NCBI RefSeq assembly: GCF_029868855.1
Contig: NZ_JARWOV010000121.1
Span: 1-33,117 of the forward strand
Direction: 5' to 3'
DNA: 33,117 nucleotides
From: Nocardia carnea
GTDB taxonomy: Bacteria > Actinomycetota > Actinomycetes > Mycobacteriales > Mycobacteriaceae
In this document: positions 23,421 to 32,338 of the stretch, piece after piece
How positions within the stretch are numbered: position 1 is the first letter of the stretch
Layout of the letters: each line of letters opens with the position of its first letter
Made by a program: the position numbers and the translations under genes
The notes under the pieces: model-generated
What the model saw: the letters and a program-made list of their open reading frames with translations, nothing else
The model's database searches: none
Told to the model about the DNA's origin: nothing

Positions 23421-24770
23421 ATGAGTGATTCCGCACCGGCCACGCGGCGCGACCGCACCCACTGGTTATATCTGGCCGTCATAGTCGCTGTCGTGGCCGG
23501 CATTGCTGTCGGCTGGCTCGCGCCGTCGGCCGGGAAGTCGGTGGGTGTGCTCGGCACCATGTTCATCGACCTGATCAAGATGATGATCGCACCGGTCATC
23601 TTCTGCACCATCGTGCTCGGGGTCGGATCGGTGCGGGCCGCCACCAGCGTCGGCAAGGTAGGCGGGCTCGCACTCGGCTACTTCCTGGTGATGTCCACCG
23701 TGGCGCTCGGGATCGGGCTGCTCGTCGGCAACCTGCTGCAACCGGGTGGCGGGATGAACCTGTCCGAGAACGCGGGGGCGGGCGCCGAGTACGCCGAACA
23801 AGCACACGCGGCCGGCGGCACCCTCGAATTCCTGCAGGGCATCATCCCCGACACGTTGATCTCCGCGCTCACCGCGGGCAGTGTGCTGCAAACGCTGTTC
23901 GTCGCATTGCTGGTCGGTTTCGCGGTGCAGGCCATGGGCAGCACCGGGGAGCCGATCCTGCGCGGCGTATCGGTACTGCAGAAACTGGTGTTCCGGATCC
24001 TGTCGATGATCCTGTGGCTCGCCCCGATCGGCGCATTCGGCGCGATCGCGAATGTGGTCGGGCGCACCGGCCTCGACGCCGTGCTCGCGCTCGGCACGCT
24101 GATGATCGCCTTCTACCTGACGTGCGTGGTGTTCGTCTTCGGAATCCTCGGGGTTCTGATCCGGGCCGCCGCCGGGGTGTCGATCTTCAAGCTGGTGCGT
24201 TATCTCGCTCGCGAGTATCTGCTGATCGTGGCGACATCCTCGTCGGAGTCGGCGCTGCCACGGCTGATCGCCAAGATGGAGCATCTGGGCGTCGAGCGGA
24301 CCACCGTGGGTGTTGTCGTCCCGACCGGGTACTCCTTCAACCTCGACGGCACGGCGATCTACCTGACGATGGCGTCGATCTTCATCGCGGATGCGCTGGG
24401 GCAGCCGCTGGCGCTGGGGGAGCAGATCGGATTGCTGGCCTTCATGATCATCGCCTCGAAAGGCGCCGCGGGAGTTACGGGCGCCGGCCTGGCGACGCTG
24501 GCCGGCGGGCTACAGAGCCATCGGCCCGAACTGCTGGAAGGTGTGGGGCTGATCGTCGGAATCGACCGGTTCATGTCGGAGGCCCGTGCCGTCACCAATT
24601 TCTCCGGCAATGCGGTCGCCACCGTATTGGTCGGCACCTGGACCAAGACCCTCGACCCGGACCGGGTCCAGCTGGTCCTGGACCGCAAACTGCCCTTCGA
24701 TGAGCAGACCATGGTCGACGATCATCCGCCACAGGCCGAGCCCGCCCCGCGGGAGATGGTTCCGGCGTGA
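23421..24770 (+). CDS. dctA: C4-dicarboxylate:cation symporter
   Basis: This 449-residue DAACS-family transporter probably takes up succinate, fumarate or malate with protons or sodium. Multiple membrane helices are visible from residue 14. Family signatures are present: LIKMMIAPVIFCTIVLGV, the SSSESALPRL hairpin region, GYSFNLDGTAIYLTMASIFIA, and NFSGNAVATVLVG with the substrate-binding Asp/Asn region (GIDRFMSEARAVTN). ATG 23421 has GAGGA upstream. It is divergent from the CitA/CitB-type pair, matching DcuSR-type control of dctA. Confidence 0.93.
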   Translation: MSDSAPATRRDRTHWLYLAVIVAVVAGIAVGWLAPSAGKSVGVLGTMFIDLIKMMIAPVIFCTIVLGVGSVRAATSVGKVGGLALGYFLVMSTVALGIGLLVGNLLQPGGGMNLSENAGAGAEYAEQAHAAGGTLEFLQGIIPDTLISALTAGSVLQTLFVALLVGFAVQAMGSTGEPILRGVSVLQKLVFRILSMILWLAPIGAFGAIANVVGRTGLDAVLALGTLMIAFYLTCVVFVFGILGVLIRAAAGVSIFKLVRYLAREYLLIVATSSSESALPRLIAKMEHLGVERTTVGVVVPTGYSFNLDGTAIYLTMASIFIADALGQPLALGEQIGLLAFMIIASKGAAGVTGAGLATLAGGLQSHRPELLEGVGLIVGIDRFMSEARAVTNFSGNAVATVLVGTWTKTLDPDRVQLVLDRKLPFDEQTMVDDHPPQAEPAPREMVPA

Positions 24771-24784
24771 CCGATTCGGCAGGA

Positions 24785-24817
24785 CCGGTCGGGCCGCCCC
24801 ACGGCCGGCCCGACCGG
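24785..24817 (+). terminator. dctA terminator hairpin
   Basis: CCGGTCGGGCC (24785-24795) and GGCCCGACCGG (24807-24817) pair perfectly over 11 bp with an 11-nt loop, 15 bp past the dctA stop. Confidence 0.7.
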
Positions 24818-24892
24818 ATCCCGGGTGCCGGCCGACCCGGCCGATGGACACCGGACAGGCCGGTTCGGCGCGTATGGCCGCGCCCTGAGACA

Positions 24893-24929
24893 GTCCGCCA
24901 CCAGCGGGGAGATCTTGCTGGTGGCGGAC
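24893..24929 (-). terminator. Hairpin behind the DUF2236 gene
   Basis: GTCCGCCACCAGC (24893-24905) and GCTGGTGGCGGAC (24917-24929) form a perfect 13-bp stem with an 11-nt loop. It lies 53 bp past the stop of the minus-strand oxygenase gene, next to the dctA hairpin. Confidence 0.65.
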
Positions 24930-24981
24930 AGTAGTTCGGGGCCGGCCGAACAGACCGGGCGATCATCGGCCTTTCCACTGG

Positions 24982-26220
24982 TTATTCGATCGGCGACGCC
25001 GGATCGCCGACCGCTGCTCGAGGTGCAACGGAAATCCCGCGGTCATCGGGTCCGGCGGCGCTGTGCCGATATGGGGTCGGGTGGCCGGGTGTGGCCAGCA
25101 GCTCGCGGGCTGCCGCCAAGTTCCTGTCGATCATGGCGTCCCACAGTCGTGCATCGCGGCGGCGGCGCTCACGTGCTGCCGCGAGCCCGGACAGCGCCGG
25201 CCCCAGCCATACGTCGGCGACCCGGGACGCGGGAATTCGAAGGTCCCTGCACAGGCCGTCGCCGTGGATCCGGCGTGTGATTGCGTTCAGTGCCGGTCGC
25301 GCCAGCCCGCTCGGCACCTTCAGTACCTCATGCATCGTCGAGGCCACCGCCGCGAGCGTCGCGTCGGCCAGCGCGGCGGAGTCCTCGGTGACCGGCCCGG
25401 TCACGGTCTGGAAGAGATCATCGATACGCTGTGCCGCCGCGTTGCTGGTGATGCCCTCGACCAGACGTGCGTCGATCCCCAGGAGATGAGCGATGTACCA
25501 CCAGTAGCGGTACAGATCGGCCGTCTCGCGGTTGGTCGACCCGAACCCGAGACGTTCCTCGGCAGTGCGGCCGGTCAGTGTGAAGTCCATCCAGGTTCGC
25601 CCCAGGTCGACCTGATTGATCGGATAGCCGTGTACCGACGCGTCGTAGCCGCGGTCCAGGGCGAGTTTTCGCATATGCGCGTGCAGCATCCGGACCTCCA
25701 GGGTCGCCACGTAACCCGGCTGGCCGGCGCGCAGGCTTCCCGGAATCATCACCTGGCGGTGCCAGGCGCCGGTCTCCTGGAGCCGGCGCTGCGCACCGTC
25801 CACCAGCCGGCCTGTTGTGGTGAGCACCTCGGAGATCGACGGCGACTCGTAGACCCGGATGAGTGCGCCCGCGCTGAGCGCGATGAGGTGGACCGTTGCC
25901 GGCGCGGTGTAGAACGGCATCGAGGCCTGATCGAGCAACTGGTCGTCGACATAATCGGGCCTGCTCTCGGCTTGCCGCAAGAGTGCCGCCAGGGCGGGTG
26001 GTGGGTCGGCGAGGGCGGCCGAGCCCTCTCGGATTCCCTTGCGCAGCAGGAGTCTTGCCTTTTTCACCCCGATTTCGTGCATTTCGGTGACGACGGCGTC
26101 GGCCAGCTCGTCACCGGTGGTCAATGCCCACCGCATCAGTTCGGCGCGGGCCTCGCCGAACTGAGCCAGGACGGTCTGCCGGCCCGCACGCCCGGTCGGC
26201 CATTCGAGCTGTTCGATCAC
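24982..26220 (-). CDS. MpaB/DUF2236 family oxygenase
   Basis: A protein of 412 residues. The DUF2236 (rubber-oxygenase Lcp-like, MpaB-like) domain is shown by MPFYTAPATVHLIALSAGALIRVY, then LEVRMLHAHMRKLA, whose His corresponds to the heme-ligand region in Lcp, then PINQVDLGRTWMDF and YRYWWYIAHLLGID. Members are heme proteins that oxidise lipids or isoprenoids. The C-terminal ~40 residues are disordered. Start GTG 26220 has GAGGAGA upstream; the frame reaches 26280. No partner gene is evident. Confidence 0.8.
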   Translation of the reverse strand: MIEQLEWPTGRAGRQTVLAQFGEARAELMRWALTTGDELADAVVTEMHEIGVKKARLLLRKGIREGSAALADPPPALAALLRQAESRPDYVDDQLLDQASMPFYTAPATVHLIALSAGALIRVYESPSISEVLTTTGRLVDGAQRRLQETGAWHRQVMIPGSLRAGQPGYVATLEVRMLHAHMRKLALDRGYDASVHGYPINQVDLGRTWMDFTLTGRTAEERLGFGSTNRETADLYRYWWYIAHLLGIDARLVEGITSNAAAQRIDDLFQTVTGPVTEDSAALADATLAAVASTMHEVLKVPSGLARPALNAITRRIHGDGLCRDLRIPASRVADVWLGPALSGLAAARERRRRDARLWDAMIDRNLAAARELLATPGHPTPYRHSAAGPDDRGISVAPRAAVGDPASPIE

Positions 26221-26300
26221 GATGTCTCCTCGATGATTGGTGCCAACTACTCGGATCAGGTTTCCGCCCGACCCGGGCATCCGCGGCTGGACTGCGGTAC

Positions 26301-26328
26301 CCGGCCCGGCGGCGTACCACCGGGCCGG
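26301..26328 (-). terminator. Terminator hairpin of the SDR-MFS operon
   Basis: CCGGCCCGG (26301-26309) and CCGGGCCGG (26320-26328) form a perfect 9-bp stem with a 10-nt loop, 4 bp past the MFS stop. Confidence 0.6.
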
Positions 26329-26332
26329 CCGA

Positions 26333-27694
26333 TCAGCCGCGGACCCGGGCGAGTGGCCTGTCCGATGGGATGGGGGTGTTGCCGCTCTTGGCCATATCGC
26401 TCAGTACCTCCGCGGCAGCGAGCTCGTCGCGCGCGGCGAGCTGGTCGAAACCGTTGACGGCGGGGTAGACGTAGCGGCCGAGGGTCGCGATGAGGAGCGC
26501 GCCGACGACGAGGACGCCCATCAGCACAGGGATGACCGGGTCGTAGGAGCCGAGTTCGTCGTAACCCAGCCCGAGGAGCAGCGGCCCGAGTGCGCTGCCC
26601 AGGAGGAAGACGGCTTGGACCGGTCCGAGGATCCGGCCGAAGTTGCGGGTGCCGAGATAGCGGGTGATGAGTAGGGCGAGCAGGTCGCCCTCGATACCGA
26701 ACGCGATGCCGATGAAGGCGACCGCGACGACGGCGGTGGAGTAGGGCGGCTGCAGGAAGAACATGCCGACGATGGGGGCGAGGATCGCGATCGTACCGAT
26801 GACGGAGGCGTGGACCCGGTCGATGAGGAAGCCACCGGCAACGCGGCCGGCCAGCGATGCCAGGCCGAAAACGACCAGCAGCGAGCCTGCCTGGTCGTCA
26901 CTCAGTCCGCGGTCGGTCATCATCGGTACGAGGTGGACCTGCAGGCCGTAGACCACGACCCCCACCAGACCCAGCCCCGATGCGATGGCCCAGAACTGCC
27001 GGGTGCCCAGCGCCGCACGGACCGTCAGGCCCGGCAGTTCGAGGCTGACGTCCCGGTCCCCGACGTGGGCTTCGGGGGCGAGTCGCCCGCGCACGTGTTC
27101 TTCCGCCCGGGCCCGGACGAACAAAGTGACCATCGTGACCGACACCAGCGCGGCGACCAATCCCATGACGCCGTAGGTGAGCCGCCATCCGATGCTGTCG
27201 ATGAGCATTCCCGCCAGCAGGGGCGCCAGGGCGGCGCCCAGACCGATGATGCCTGTCACGACGCCGACGGCGAGGGCGCGGTTGTTGTCGAACCAGCTCA
27301 CTACCGCTCGGGTGGCGGGGACAGCTGTCCCGGCACCGAAGAACCCGACGAAGAAGCACGGGATGTAGTAGACGGCTTCGACCGGCGGTACCAGAGCGAT
27401 CATGGCCATCGAGGCCGCGAACAGCACGAACCCCGGTACGAGGATGTAGCGGGCGGCGTATCGGTCGACGAGCTGCGCGACGATGATCAGGCCGATCACC
27501 ATCCCGACTGCGGCGACCGAGAACGAGCCGGTGACGGTGGTGCGGCTGAAGCCGGTGTCCTCGGCGATCGGTAGTACGAACAGGCCGATGGTGGCCAGGT
27601 ACATCTGGGGGCCGACGGCATTGGCTGTACCGGCGCCGGCGACCACCCACCAAGGGCTTCGTCGCTTGCCGGCGGGGCGGGTTGGCGAATTCAT
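26333..27694 (-). CDS. MFS transporter (OFA / monocarboxylate-type)
   Basis: A protein of 453 residues with about 12 hydrophobic helices in two halves. NAVGPQMYLATIGLFVLPIAEDTGFSRTTVTG and AVVSWFDNNRALAVGVVTG resemble the oxalate/formate and monocarboxylate branch of the major facilitator superfamily. The cytoplasmic loop lies around residues 205-235. Substrate cannot be inferred. ATG 27694 has CGGAG upstream. The SDR gene ends 40 bp upstream, so the two are probably one operon, with the transporter exporting or importing the SDR's substrate or product. Confidence 0.85.
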   Translation of the reverse strand: MNSPTRPAGKRRSPWWVVAGAGTANAVGPQMYLATIGLFVLPIAEDTGFSRTTVTGSFSVAAVGMVIGLIIVAQLVDRYAARYILVPGFVLFAASMAMIALVPPVEAVYYIPCFFVGFFGAGTAVPATRAVVSWFDNNRALAVGVVTGIIGLGAALAPLLAGMLIDSIGWRLTYGVMGLVAALVSVTMVTLFVRARAEEHVRGRLAPEAHVGDRDVSLELPGLTVRAALGTRQFWAIASGLGLVGVVVYGLQVHLVPMMTDRGLSDDQAGSLLVVFGLASLAGRVAGGFLIDRVHASVIGTIAILAPIVGMFFLQPPYSTAVVAVAFIGIAFGIEGDLLALLITRYLGTRNFGRILGPVQAVFLLGSALGPLLLGLGYDELGSYDPVIPVLMGVLVVGALLIATLGRYVYPAVNGFDQLAARDELAAAEVLSDMAKSGNTPIPSDRPLARVRG

Positions 27695-27734
27695 GTGACT
27701 GCTCCGGTGGCTCGGTTGTTCCGGGGTGGCGAGA

Positions 27735-28679
27735 TCAGGCGGTGGGGAAAGAGGTCTTGGTGAGTTCCTCGGAGACCTGCCAGACGCGTTCGGCTTCCTC
27801 CGCACTGCGCAGCGGCGGGTAGAGCCGCTGCTCGGCCGGCGCGCCGCCGAGGTTGCCGGGCCCGCCGGGACCATAGAGGACGTGGGACTCGGCGTCGGGG
27901 TAGGTCGCCGCCATGAGCGCGGGCAGTGCGGCGGTCTCGCGGGTGCCCGCCAGGATTCCGCGGGCGGAAAGCGCTTGGATCAGCCGGTATTGGGGCACAG
28001 CCCGGCTGCGGCCGAGCTCGGGCCGGGCAGCCAGCAGGCTGGTCGGGGCGACCCCGGGGTGGGCGAGGTTGCTGGTGATGCCCCAGCCGTGGGCCTTACT
28101 GCGCCGCGCCAGCTCCAGGCCGAACAGCCCGAACGCGATCTTGGACTGGCTGTACGCGCGCATCCCGTGATAGCTGCGCTCCCAGTTCAAGTCGTCCCAG
28201 TGGATGGCGCCCCGCCGGGCCGCGATGCTGATCTGTGAGGTCACCCGGGCCTGCCCGGCGCGCAGTAGCGGCAGCAGCTGGGCTACCAGGGCGAAGTGGC
28301 CGAGGTGGTTGGTGCCGAACTGCACCTCGAACCCATCGGCCGTGGCCTGGCGGTTCGGCGGCCGCATCACGCCGGCGTTGTTGATCAGGAGGTGAATCGG
28401 GTGGCCTTCCGCCCGCAGCGTGTCACCGAGGGCCGCGACCGACTCCAGTGCGGACAGGTCGAGGTCGCGCAGCGATACCTTCGCGCCTGGGGCAGCCCGA
28501 TCGATCTCGGCGATAGCTGCTTCGCCCTTGCTCGGGTTGCGGACGGGCATGATCACTTCCGCTCCGGCAGCCGCCAGTCGCGCGGCTATTCCGAGGCCCA
28601 TGCCGTCGCTGGCGCCGGTGACGACGGCGCGCTTTCCGGACAGGCTGGGGAGGGTGATGTCGATCTGTGTGCGTGGCAT
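27735..28679 (-). CDS. Short-chain dehydrogenase/reductase
   Basis: The 314-residue SDR has the Rossmann motif [12 protein letters not shown] near 21, LLINNAGVM near 97, and the catalytic YSQSK near 178, preceded by the Ser region [16 protein letters not shown] after strand 2 suggests NADP(H) preference. It belongs to the retinol-dehydrogenase/protochlorophyllide-like branch by length and the [11 protein letters not shown] block. ATG 28679 has AGGAG upstream. It is divergent from the XRE/MmyB-type regulator, a pairing often seen in actinobacteria. Confidence 0.87.
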   Translation of the reverse strand: MPRTQIDITLPSLSGKRAVVTGASDGMGLGIAARLAAAGAEVIMPVRNPSKGEAAIAEIDRAAPGAKVSLRDLDLSALESVAALGDTLRAEGHPIHLLINNAGVMRPPNRQATADGFEVQFGTNHLGHFALVAQLLPLLRAGQARVTSQISIAARRGAIHWDDLNWERSYHGMRAYSQSKIAFGLFGLELARRSKAHGWGITSNLAHPGVAPTSLLAARPELGRSRAVPQYRLIQALSARGILAGTRETAALPALMAATYPDAESHVLYGPGGPGNLGGAPAEQRLYPPLRSAEEAERVWQVSEELTKTSFPTA

Positions 28680-28889
28680 CGTTCTGCTCCTGGTTGCTGG
28701 TGTGCGTTCGTCGTCGCGCTCGCTCGCGCCATGGCATTGATCCTCAGCGGACCGTCCGGGCGCATCCAGGACCTATCGATCACAGGCTCGCCCGGCCACC
28801 GCTGCGCGCCGGAGGGGGATCGGCAGACCGTGGCTACTTCTTCCCGCAGCCGGTAGAAACGGGGGCAGTGCTTCAGAGAGGGGAGCGTG
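28680..28889. promoter_or_regulatory. Divergent promoter region SDR / XRE regulator
   Basis: About 210 bp with starts facing outward on both sides. No strong palindrome or clear -10/-35 pair was found by eye. An XRE-binding site is expected here by analogy. Confidence 0.3.
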
Positions 28890-29744
28890 GTGATCGATCG
28901 CACCGGATTGGCGGGGTTCCTGCGCCATCGGCGTGCGGCGCTGCAACCCGAAGACGTCGGCCTGCCGCGCAGGTCCCGTCGCAGGACCAGCGGGCTACGG
29001 CGCGAGGAAGTCGCATCGCTGTGCAATATGTCGGCCGATTACTACTCCCGGCTGGAACGGGAGCGTGGGCCGCAGCCGTCGCAGCAGATGCTGGCCTCGA
29101 TCGCGCAGGGGTTGCACCTGTCGCTCGATGAACGCGACCATCTGTTCCGCCTCGCGGGGCACAACCCACCGGCCAGGGGAACGACCGGCGAGCACATCAG
29201 CCCCGGCCTGCTGCGCATCCTCGATCGGCTGGCGGACACTCCCGCGGAGATCGTCACCGAGCTCGGCGAGACCCTGCGGCAGACTCCGCTGGGGATCGCG
29301 CTCACCGGTGACACGACCCGGTACACCGGGCCCGACCGCAGTGTCGGATACCGCTGGTTCACCGACCCGGCCGTCCGAAATTTCTATGCGCCGGAAGAAC
29401 ACGCGTTCCTGAGCCGGAGGTACGCCTCGGGACTGCGCGAACTCGTCACCCTCCGCGGTCCGGGCTCACGAGCGGCCTATCTGGCCGATCTGCTCCTGGA
29501 CCGCAGCGCGGAATTCCGTCGTGTATGGGACGAGCACGAGATCGGGGTCCGGCCGCACGATGTCAAGCACTACATCCACCCGGAAGTCGGTGCGCTGGAA
29601 CTGAACTGCCAGCGGCTCATAGATCCTGGCCAGGCTCATATGCTGCTCGTCTACACCGCTGTCCCGGGCAGCGAGAGCTACGAAAAGCTCCAGATGCTGT
29701 CTGTCGTCGGAGCGCGATCGCTCCACGGAACCCGCGGCTTGTAG
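28890..29744 (+). CDS. XRE-family regulator with MmyB-like ligand domain
   Basis: A protein of about 284 residues. The N-terminal helix-turn-helix (about 8-85) includes RRSRRRTSGLRREEVASLCNMSADYYSRLERERGPQPS, the pattern of the MmyB-type regulators. The C-terminal MmyB-like PAS-type domain (about 105-270, IVTELGETLRQTPLGIALTG ... YTAVPGSESYEKLQML) probably binds a fatty acid or other ligand. GTG 28890 is preferred, with GAGGGGA ending 5 nt upstream; GTG 28887 is also possible. It likely controls the divergent SDR-MFS operon. Confidence 0.87.
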   Translation: MIDRTGLAGFLRHRRAALQPEDVGLPRRSRRRTSGLRREEVASLCNMSADYYSRLERERGPQPSQQMLASIAQGLHLSLDERDHLFRLAGHNPPARGTTGEHISPGLLRILDRLADTPAEIVTELGETLRQTPLGIALTGDTTRYTGPDRSVGYRWFTDPAVRNFYAPEEHAFLSRRYASGLRELVTLRGPGSRAAYLADLLLDRSAEFRRVWDEHEIGVRPHDVKHYIHPEVGALELNCQRLIDPGQAHMLLVYTAVPGSESYEKLQMLSVVGARSLHGTRGL

Positions 29745-29843
29745 AGCCACTGCAACCGGCCACAATTTCGAGTGGTCCGCGCCCGGTTCGGCCTCATCCG
29801 CGCCGTGCCGGGGTTCGTGCGATCGTCAGGGGCGGCCGCCCGG

Positions 29844-30479
29844 TCAGGGCAATCGGGCCGCGAGCCCGTCGAGGACAACGCCGAGCTGCCGTTCGAACCT
29901 CGGGTCGCCGTCGTCGCGGAGATGTCCGGCGGCCTTGACCAGCTCAGCGCCTTCGCCGAGCCATGCATCGCGTCCGGTGAGCGAGTATCGAGCGGGGTCG
30001 GACCCGGCGGACGGACCCCGCTCCTGCTCTTCGATGACGAAGCCGACCACGAAGGCGGTGACCAGATCGAGGGTGTCGTCCGCCTCGGCCAGGGAGAACC
30101 CCGTCGCGGTCAGACGTTCGAGCCAAGGTTCTTTTGCCTTCACGATTGCGGGGTCGGCGACACGCGTACCGCTGAAGATGCGCGCCCCATCCCGGTGCCG
30201 CAGGTACTCCGACCGCAGAACGCGGGCGTAGGCGGCTATGCCGTCACGCCAGTCGCCGGCGGGCGGGATCGCCGCGAGTGCGTCGGTGACGCGGCGCATG
30301 ACGAAGGTGGCCATCTCGTCGAGTAGTTCCTGTTTGTTGCGGACGTGCCAGTACAGGGCGGGGGCCTTCACGTCGAGCCGGGAAGCGAGCGCACGGACGG
30401 TGAGGGCGTCCATGCCCTGCTCGTCGAGCAGGTCGAGTGCTGCCGTCACGATCTGCTCCCGGGTGATTCCCTTTGCCAC
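29844..30479 (-). CDS. TetR-family repressor
   Basis: A protein of about 211 residues. The N-terminal helix-turn-helix is GITREQIVTAALDLLDEQGMDALTVRALASRLDVKAPALYWHVRNKQELLDEMA, with the LYWHVxNKxELL block of the tetracycline-repressor branch (TetR_C type). The C-terminal ligand domain contains TAFVVGFVIEEQER. GTG 30479 is chosen because AAGG sits 8 nt upstream inside operator O1; GTG 30488 is in frame but lies on the operator. It should repress itself and the divergent oxidoreductase. Confidence 0.88.
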   Translation of the reverse strand: MAKGITREQIVTAALDLLDEQGMDALTVRALASRLDVKAPALYWHVRNKQELLDEMATFVMRRVTDALAAIPPAGDWRDGIAAYARVLRSEYLRHRDGARIFSGTRVADPAIVKAKEPWLERLTATGFSLAEADDTLDLVTAFVVGFVIEEQERGPSAGSDPARYSLTGRDAWLGEGAELVKAAGHLRDDGDPRFERQLGVVLDGLAARLP

Positions 30480-30487
30480 GGTTGACA

Positions 30488-30504
30488 CCTTAACAAAGTT
30501 AAGG
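30488..30504. promoter_or_regulatory. TetR operator O1
   Basis: CCTTAAC-AAA-GTTAAGG is a perfect 17-bp palindrome. On the minus strand its last bases (AAGG) act as the ribosome binding site for the repressor gene. Confidence 0.8.
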
Positions 30505-30523
30505 CACCGTTGTCGGCATCGGA

Positions 30524-30540
30524 GATTAACTTAGTTAAGG
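30524..30540. promoter_or_regulatory. TetR operator O2
   Basis: GATTAAC-TTA-GTTAAGG matches O1 except for the outer two bases of one arm. Its centre is 36 bp from that of O1. Its AAGG is part of AAGGAG (30537-30542), the ribosome binding site 7 nt before the oxidoreductase ATG. Confidence 0.8.
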
Positions 30541-30549
30541 AGTCATCTC

Positions 30550-31509
30550 ATGCGTGCTGCAGTCGTCGACGCGCCCGACGCGACACCTGTCTGTGCGGAC
30601 TTCCCGGAGCCCGAACAGCGACCCGGCCGGCCGCCGCTACGGCTCGTGGGTGCGGGTTTGCACCACATCGTCCGTGGGATGGCCACCGGTCGCCATTACG
30701 GCGGCGGCGGGGTCTTTCCCCTCGTGCCGGGCGTCGACGCGGTGGCCAGGACCGGGGACGGACGGTTGGTCTACACGGGCTTCGCCCGGTCGCCATGGGG
30801 GACCATGGCGGAATGGCTGGTCACGCCGTTCGAGGAGGAAGTGCCCGCCGGGGCCGATCCGCTCGCGGTCGCCGCCGGGATGAATCCCGCCCTCTCGGGC
30901 TGGATGCCGCTGGTCGCCCGGCGTGAGATGGCGGGCGAACTCGGTACCGTGCTGGTGCTCGGCGCGACCGGTATGTCGGGTGGTCTGGCAGTACGGGCGG
31001 CGCTGTCCCTCGGTGCGAAACGGGTCGTCGCGGCCGGGCGGGACCGCGAAGCGCTGGAGCGACTGCGTGGTCCGGGCGTAGATACTGTTGCGCTCGCACC
31101 AGATGCGCCCGAGGACTGGGCGGTCGCCCTGGGTGCGGCCGTTGCCGAAGCGCAGCCCACCCTCGTCCTCGACTACGTGTGGGGCCCCGGCGCCGAGGCC
31201 GCCTTCGCGGCACTGGGAACGTCCGGTTCCGACGACGACGGCGTGGCGGTCGACTACGTGCAGATCGGCTCGCTCGCCGGAACCGAGGCGGTGCTGCCCG
31301 CGGCACTGCTGCGCAGCCGGCGGATCCGGGTCAGCGGCAGTGGCAAGGGCTCGGTCTCGAAGGAGCAGATGATCGCCGAGTTTCCGGGCATTCTCGCCCG
31401 GTTCGCCGACGGCACCTTCGATGCGCCGTACACCGTGTACCCGCTCAGCCGCGTAGGCGAAGCCTGGGCGCATCAGGGGCGCACCCGGGCGGTCGTCGTA
31501 CCGGACTGA
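30550..31509 (+). CDS. MDR-type (quinone oxidoreductase-like) dehydrogenase
   Basis: A protein of 319 residues in the medium-chain dehydrogenase superfamily. The N-terminal GroES-like half includes GGGGVFPLVPGVDAVARTGDGRLVY. The Rossmann half has LGTVLVLGATGMSGGLAVRAALSLGAKRVVAAGRD. The Cys/His zinc ligands of classical alcohol dehydrogenases are not apparent, so it is more like a zinc-independent quinone or enone reductase using NAD(P)H. It is divergent from the TetR gene and under its twin operators, suggesting induction by a reactive substrate. Confidence 0.8.
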   Translation: MRAAVVDAPDATPVCADFPEPEQRPGRPPLRLVGAGLHHIVRGMATGRHYGGGGVFPLVPGVDAVARTGDGRLVYTGFARSPWGTMAEWLVTPFEEEVPAGADPLAVAAGMNPALSGWMPLVARREMAGELGTVLVLGATGMSGGLAVRAALSLGAKRVVAAGRDREALERLRGPGVDTVALAPDAPEDWAVALGAAVAEAQPTLVLDYVWGPGAEAAFAALGTSGSDDDGVAVDYVQIGSLAGTEAVLPAALLRSRRIRVSGSGKGSVSKEQMIAEFPGILARFADGTFDAPYTVYPLSRVGEAWAHQGRTRAVVVPD

Positions 31510-31549
31510 CCGGGATCGACCGGCCGTGGGTATACCCGCTGCGAAGAAT

Positions 31550-31577
31550 CCCCGCGCCGACCGTTGCCGGCGCGGGG
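31550..31577. terminator. Bidirectional terminator hairpin
   Basis: CCCCGCGCCG (31550-31559) and CGGCGCGGGG (31568-31577) form a perfect 10-bp stem with an 8-nt loop between the convergent oxidoreductase and DUF4232 genes. Confidence 0.75.
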
Positions 31578-31588
31578 TGACGGGTTGC

Positions 31589-32107
31589 TCAGGAGGCAGG
31601 TTGCAGTGGGCCGATGTAGGTGCCGGGGTGGGTGGCACCGTCCTGGCGTTGCACGCTGACGCCTGCGGGCCACGGTGCTTCGATCGAGGTGGTGGTATCC
31701 GGAGGGGTGACGACGAGGGTGGCCGGAACCCAGCCGTCCGGGCCGCCCGGCAGGTAGGTGAGGACACTGCTCACCGCGGAACCCGGCTCCACCACGACCG
31801 GGGCGAAATCCGCGTCTTGACGGGGTAATTCGTATACCGGGCCGAAGGTGGGATCCTCCGCGCCCACCAGATCGACCCCCGGGAACCCTTGTACCGCGCA
31901 GCTCTGCGCCGAGGTATTGGTCAGCACGACCTCCATCCGGGCCTGGCCGGGGGAGTCGGACGGCCGCTCGCGGGTGCTCAGGTCCAGTGTTTCGGCAGTG
32001 CACAGCACCGGCGCGGCCGTACCGGTCGCCGCCGGGATCATCATTGCCGCCAGGGCTGCCATCGCGGCGCCGGCCGATCCGGCGACCCGCCACTTCGTCG
32101 AAGTCAT
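31589..32107 (-). CDS. Secreted DUF4232 protein
   Basis: This encodes 172 residues. A signal peptide (about 1-32, ending GTAAP) precedes a DUF4232 domain: LCTAETLDLS, RMEVVLTNTSAQSCAVQGFPGVDLVG, and VEPGSAVSSVLTYLP. Two cysteines (about 36 and 69) probably form a disulfide. DUF4232 proteins are small exported actinobacterial proteins of unknown role. Upstream lies the TGCATCG element shared with the divergent gene. Confidence 0.82.
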   Translation of the reverse strand: MTSTKWRVAGSAGAAMAALAAMMIPAATGTAAPVLCTAETLDLSTRERPSDSPGQARMEVVLTNTSAQSCAVQGFPGVDLVGAEDPTFGPVYELPRQDADFAPVVVEPGSAVSSVLTYLPGGPDGWVPATLVVTPPDTTTSIEAPWPAGVSVQRQDGATHPGTYIGPLQPAS

Positions 32108-32203
32108 AGTTCCTTTCGGATCAAAACGTCAGCGGTCTGTTCGAGCAGATACGTCCCAGCCTACGTAGAGGCTGGTTTCGGCGGTGGTCGACAAGGCAGA
32201 CCG

Positions 32204-32238
32204 CGATGCATTTCTTGCTATGCATCGAAGTTGCATCG
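32204..32238. promoter_or_regulatory. TGCATCG repeat cluster between divergent secreted-protein genes
   Basis: CGATGCAT (32204-32211) and ATGCATCG (32220-32227) form a perfect 8-bp inverted repeat with an 8-bp gap. TGCATCG recurs at 32232-32238, 11 bp from the previous copy. The cluster is about 100 bp from each of the two divergent starts. Confidence 0.6.
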
Positions 32239-32338
32239 TTAAACGAGTAGTGTGAATTCCCACGGGTGGAATAGCCGCTCGGCAGCGAGTCCCGGAAGGG
32301 GAAGTAGACCGCAAGAAACCCAGGACGAGGAGGCCGTC

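Noticed and set aside
21562..23424. 620-codon plus-strand frame
   Set aside because: Arg/Gly-rich shadow of the clear histidine kinase and response regulator on the other strand.
25063..26457. 464-codon plus-strand frame
   Set aside because: Antisense of the DUF2236 oxygenase gene, no domain.
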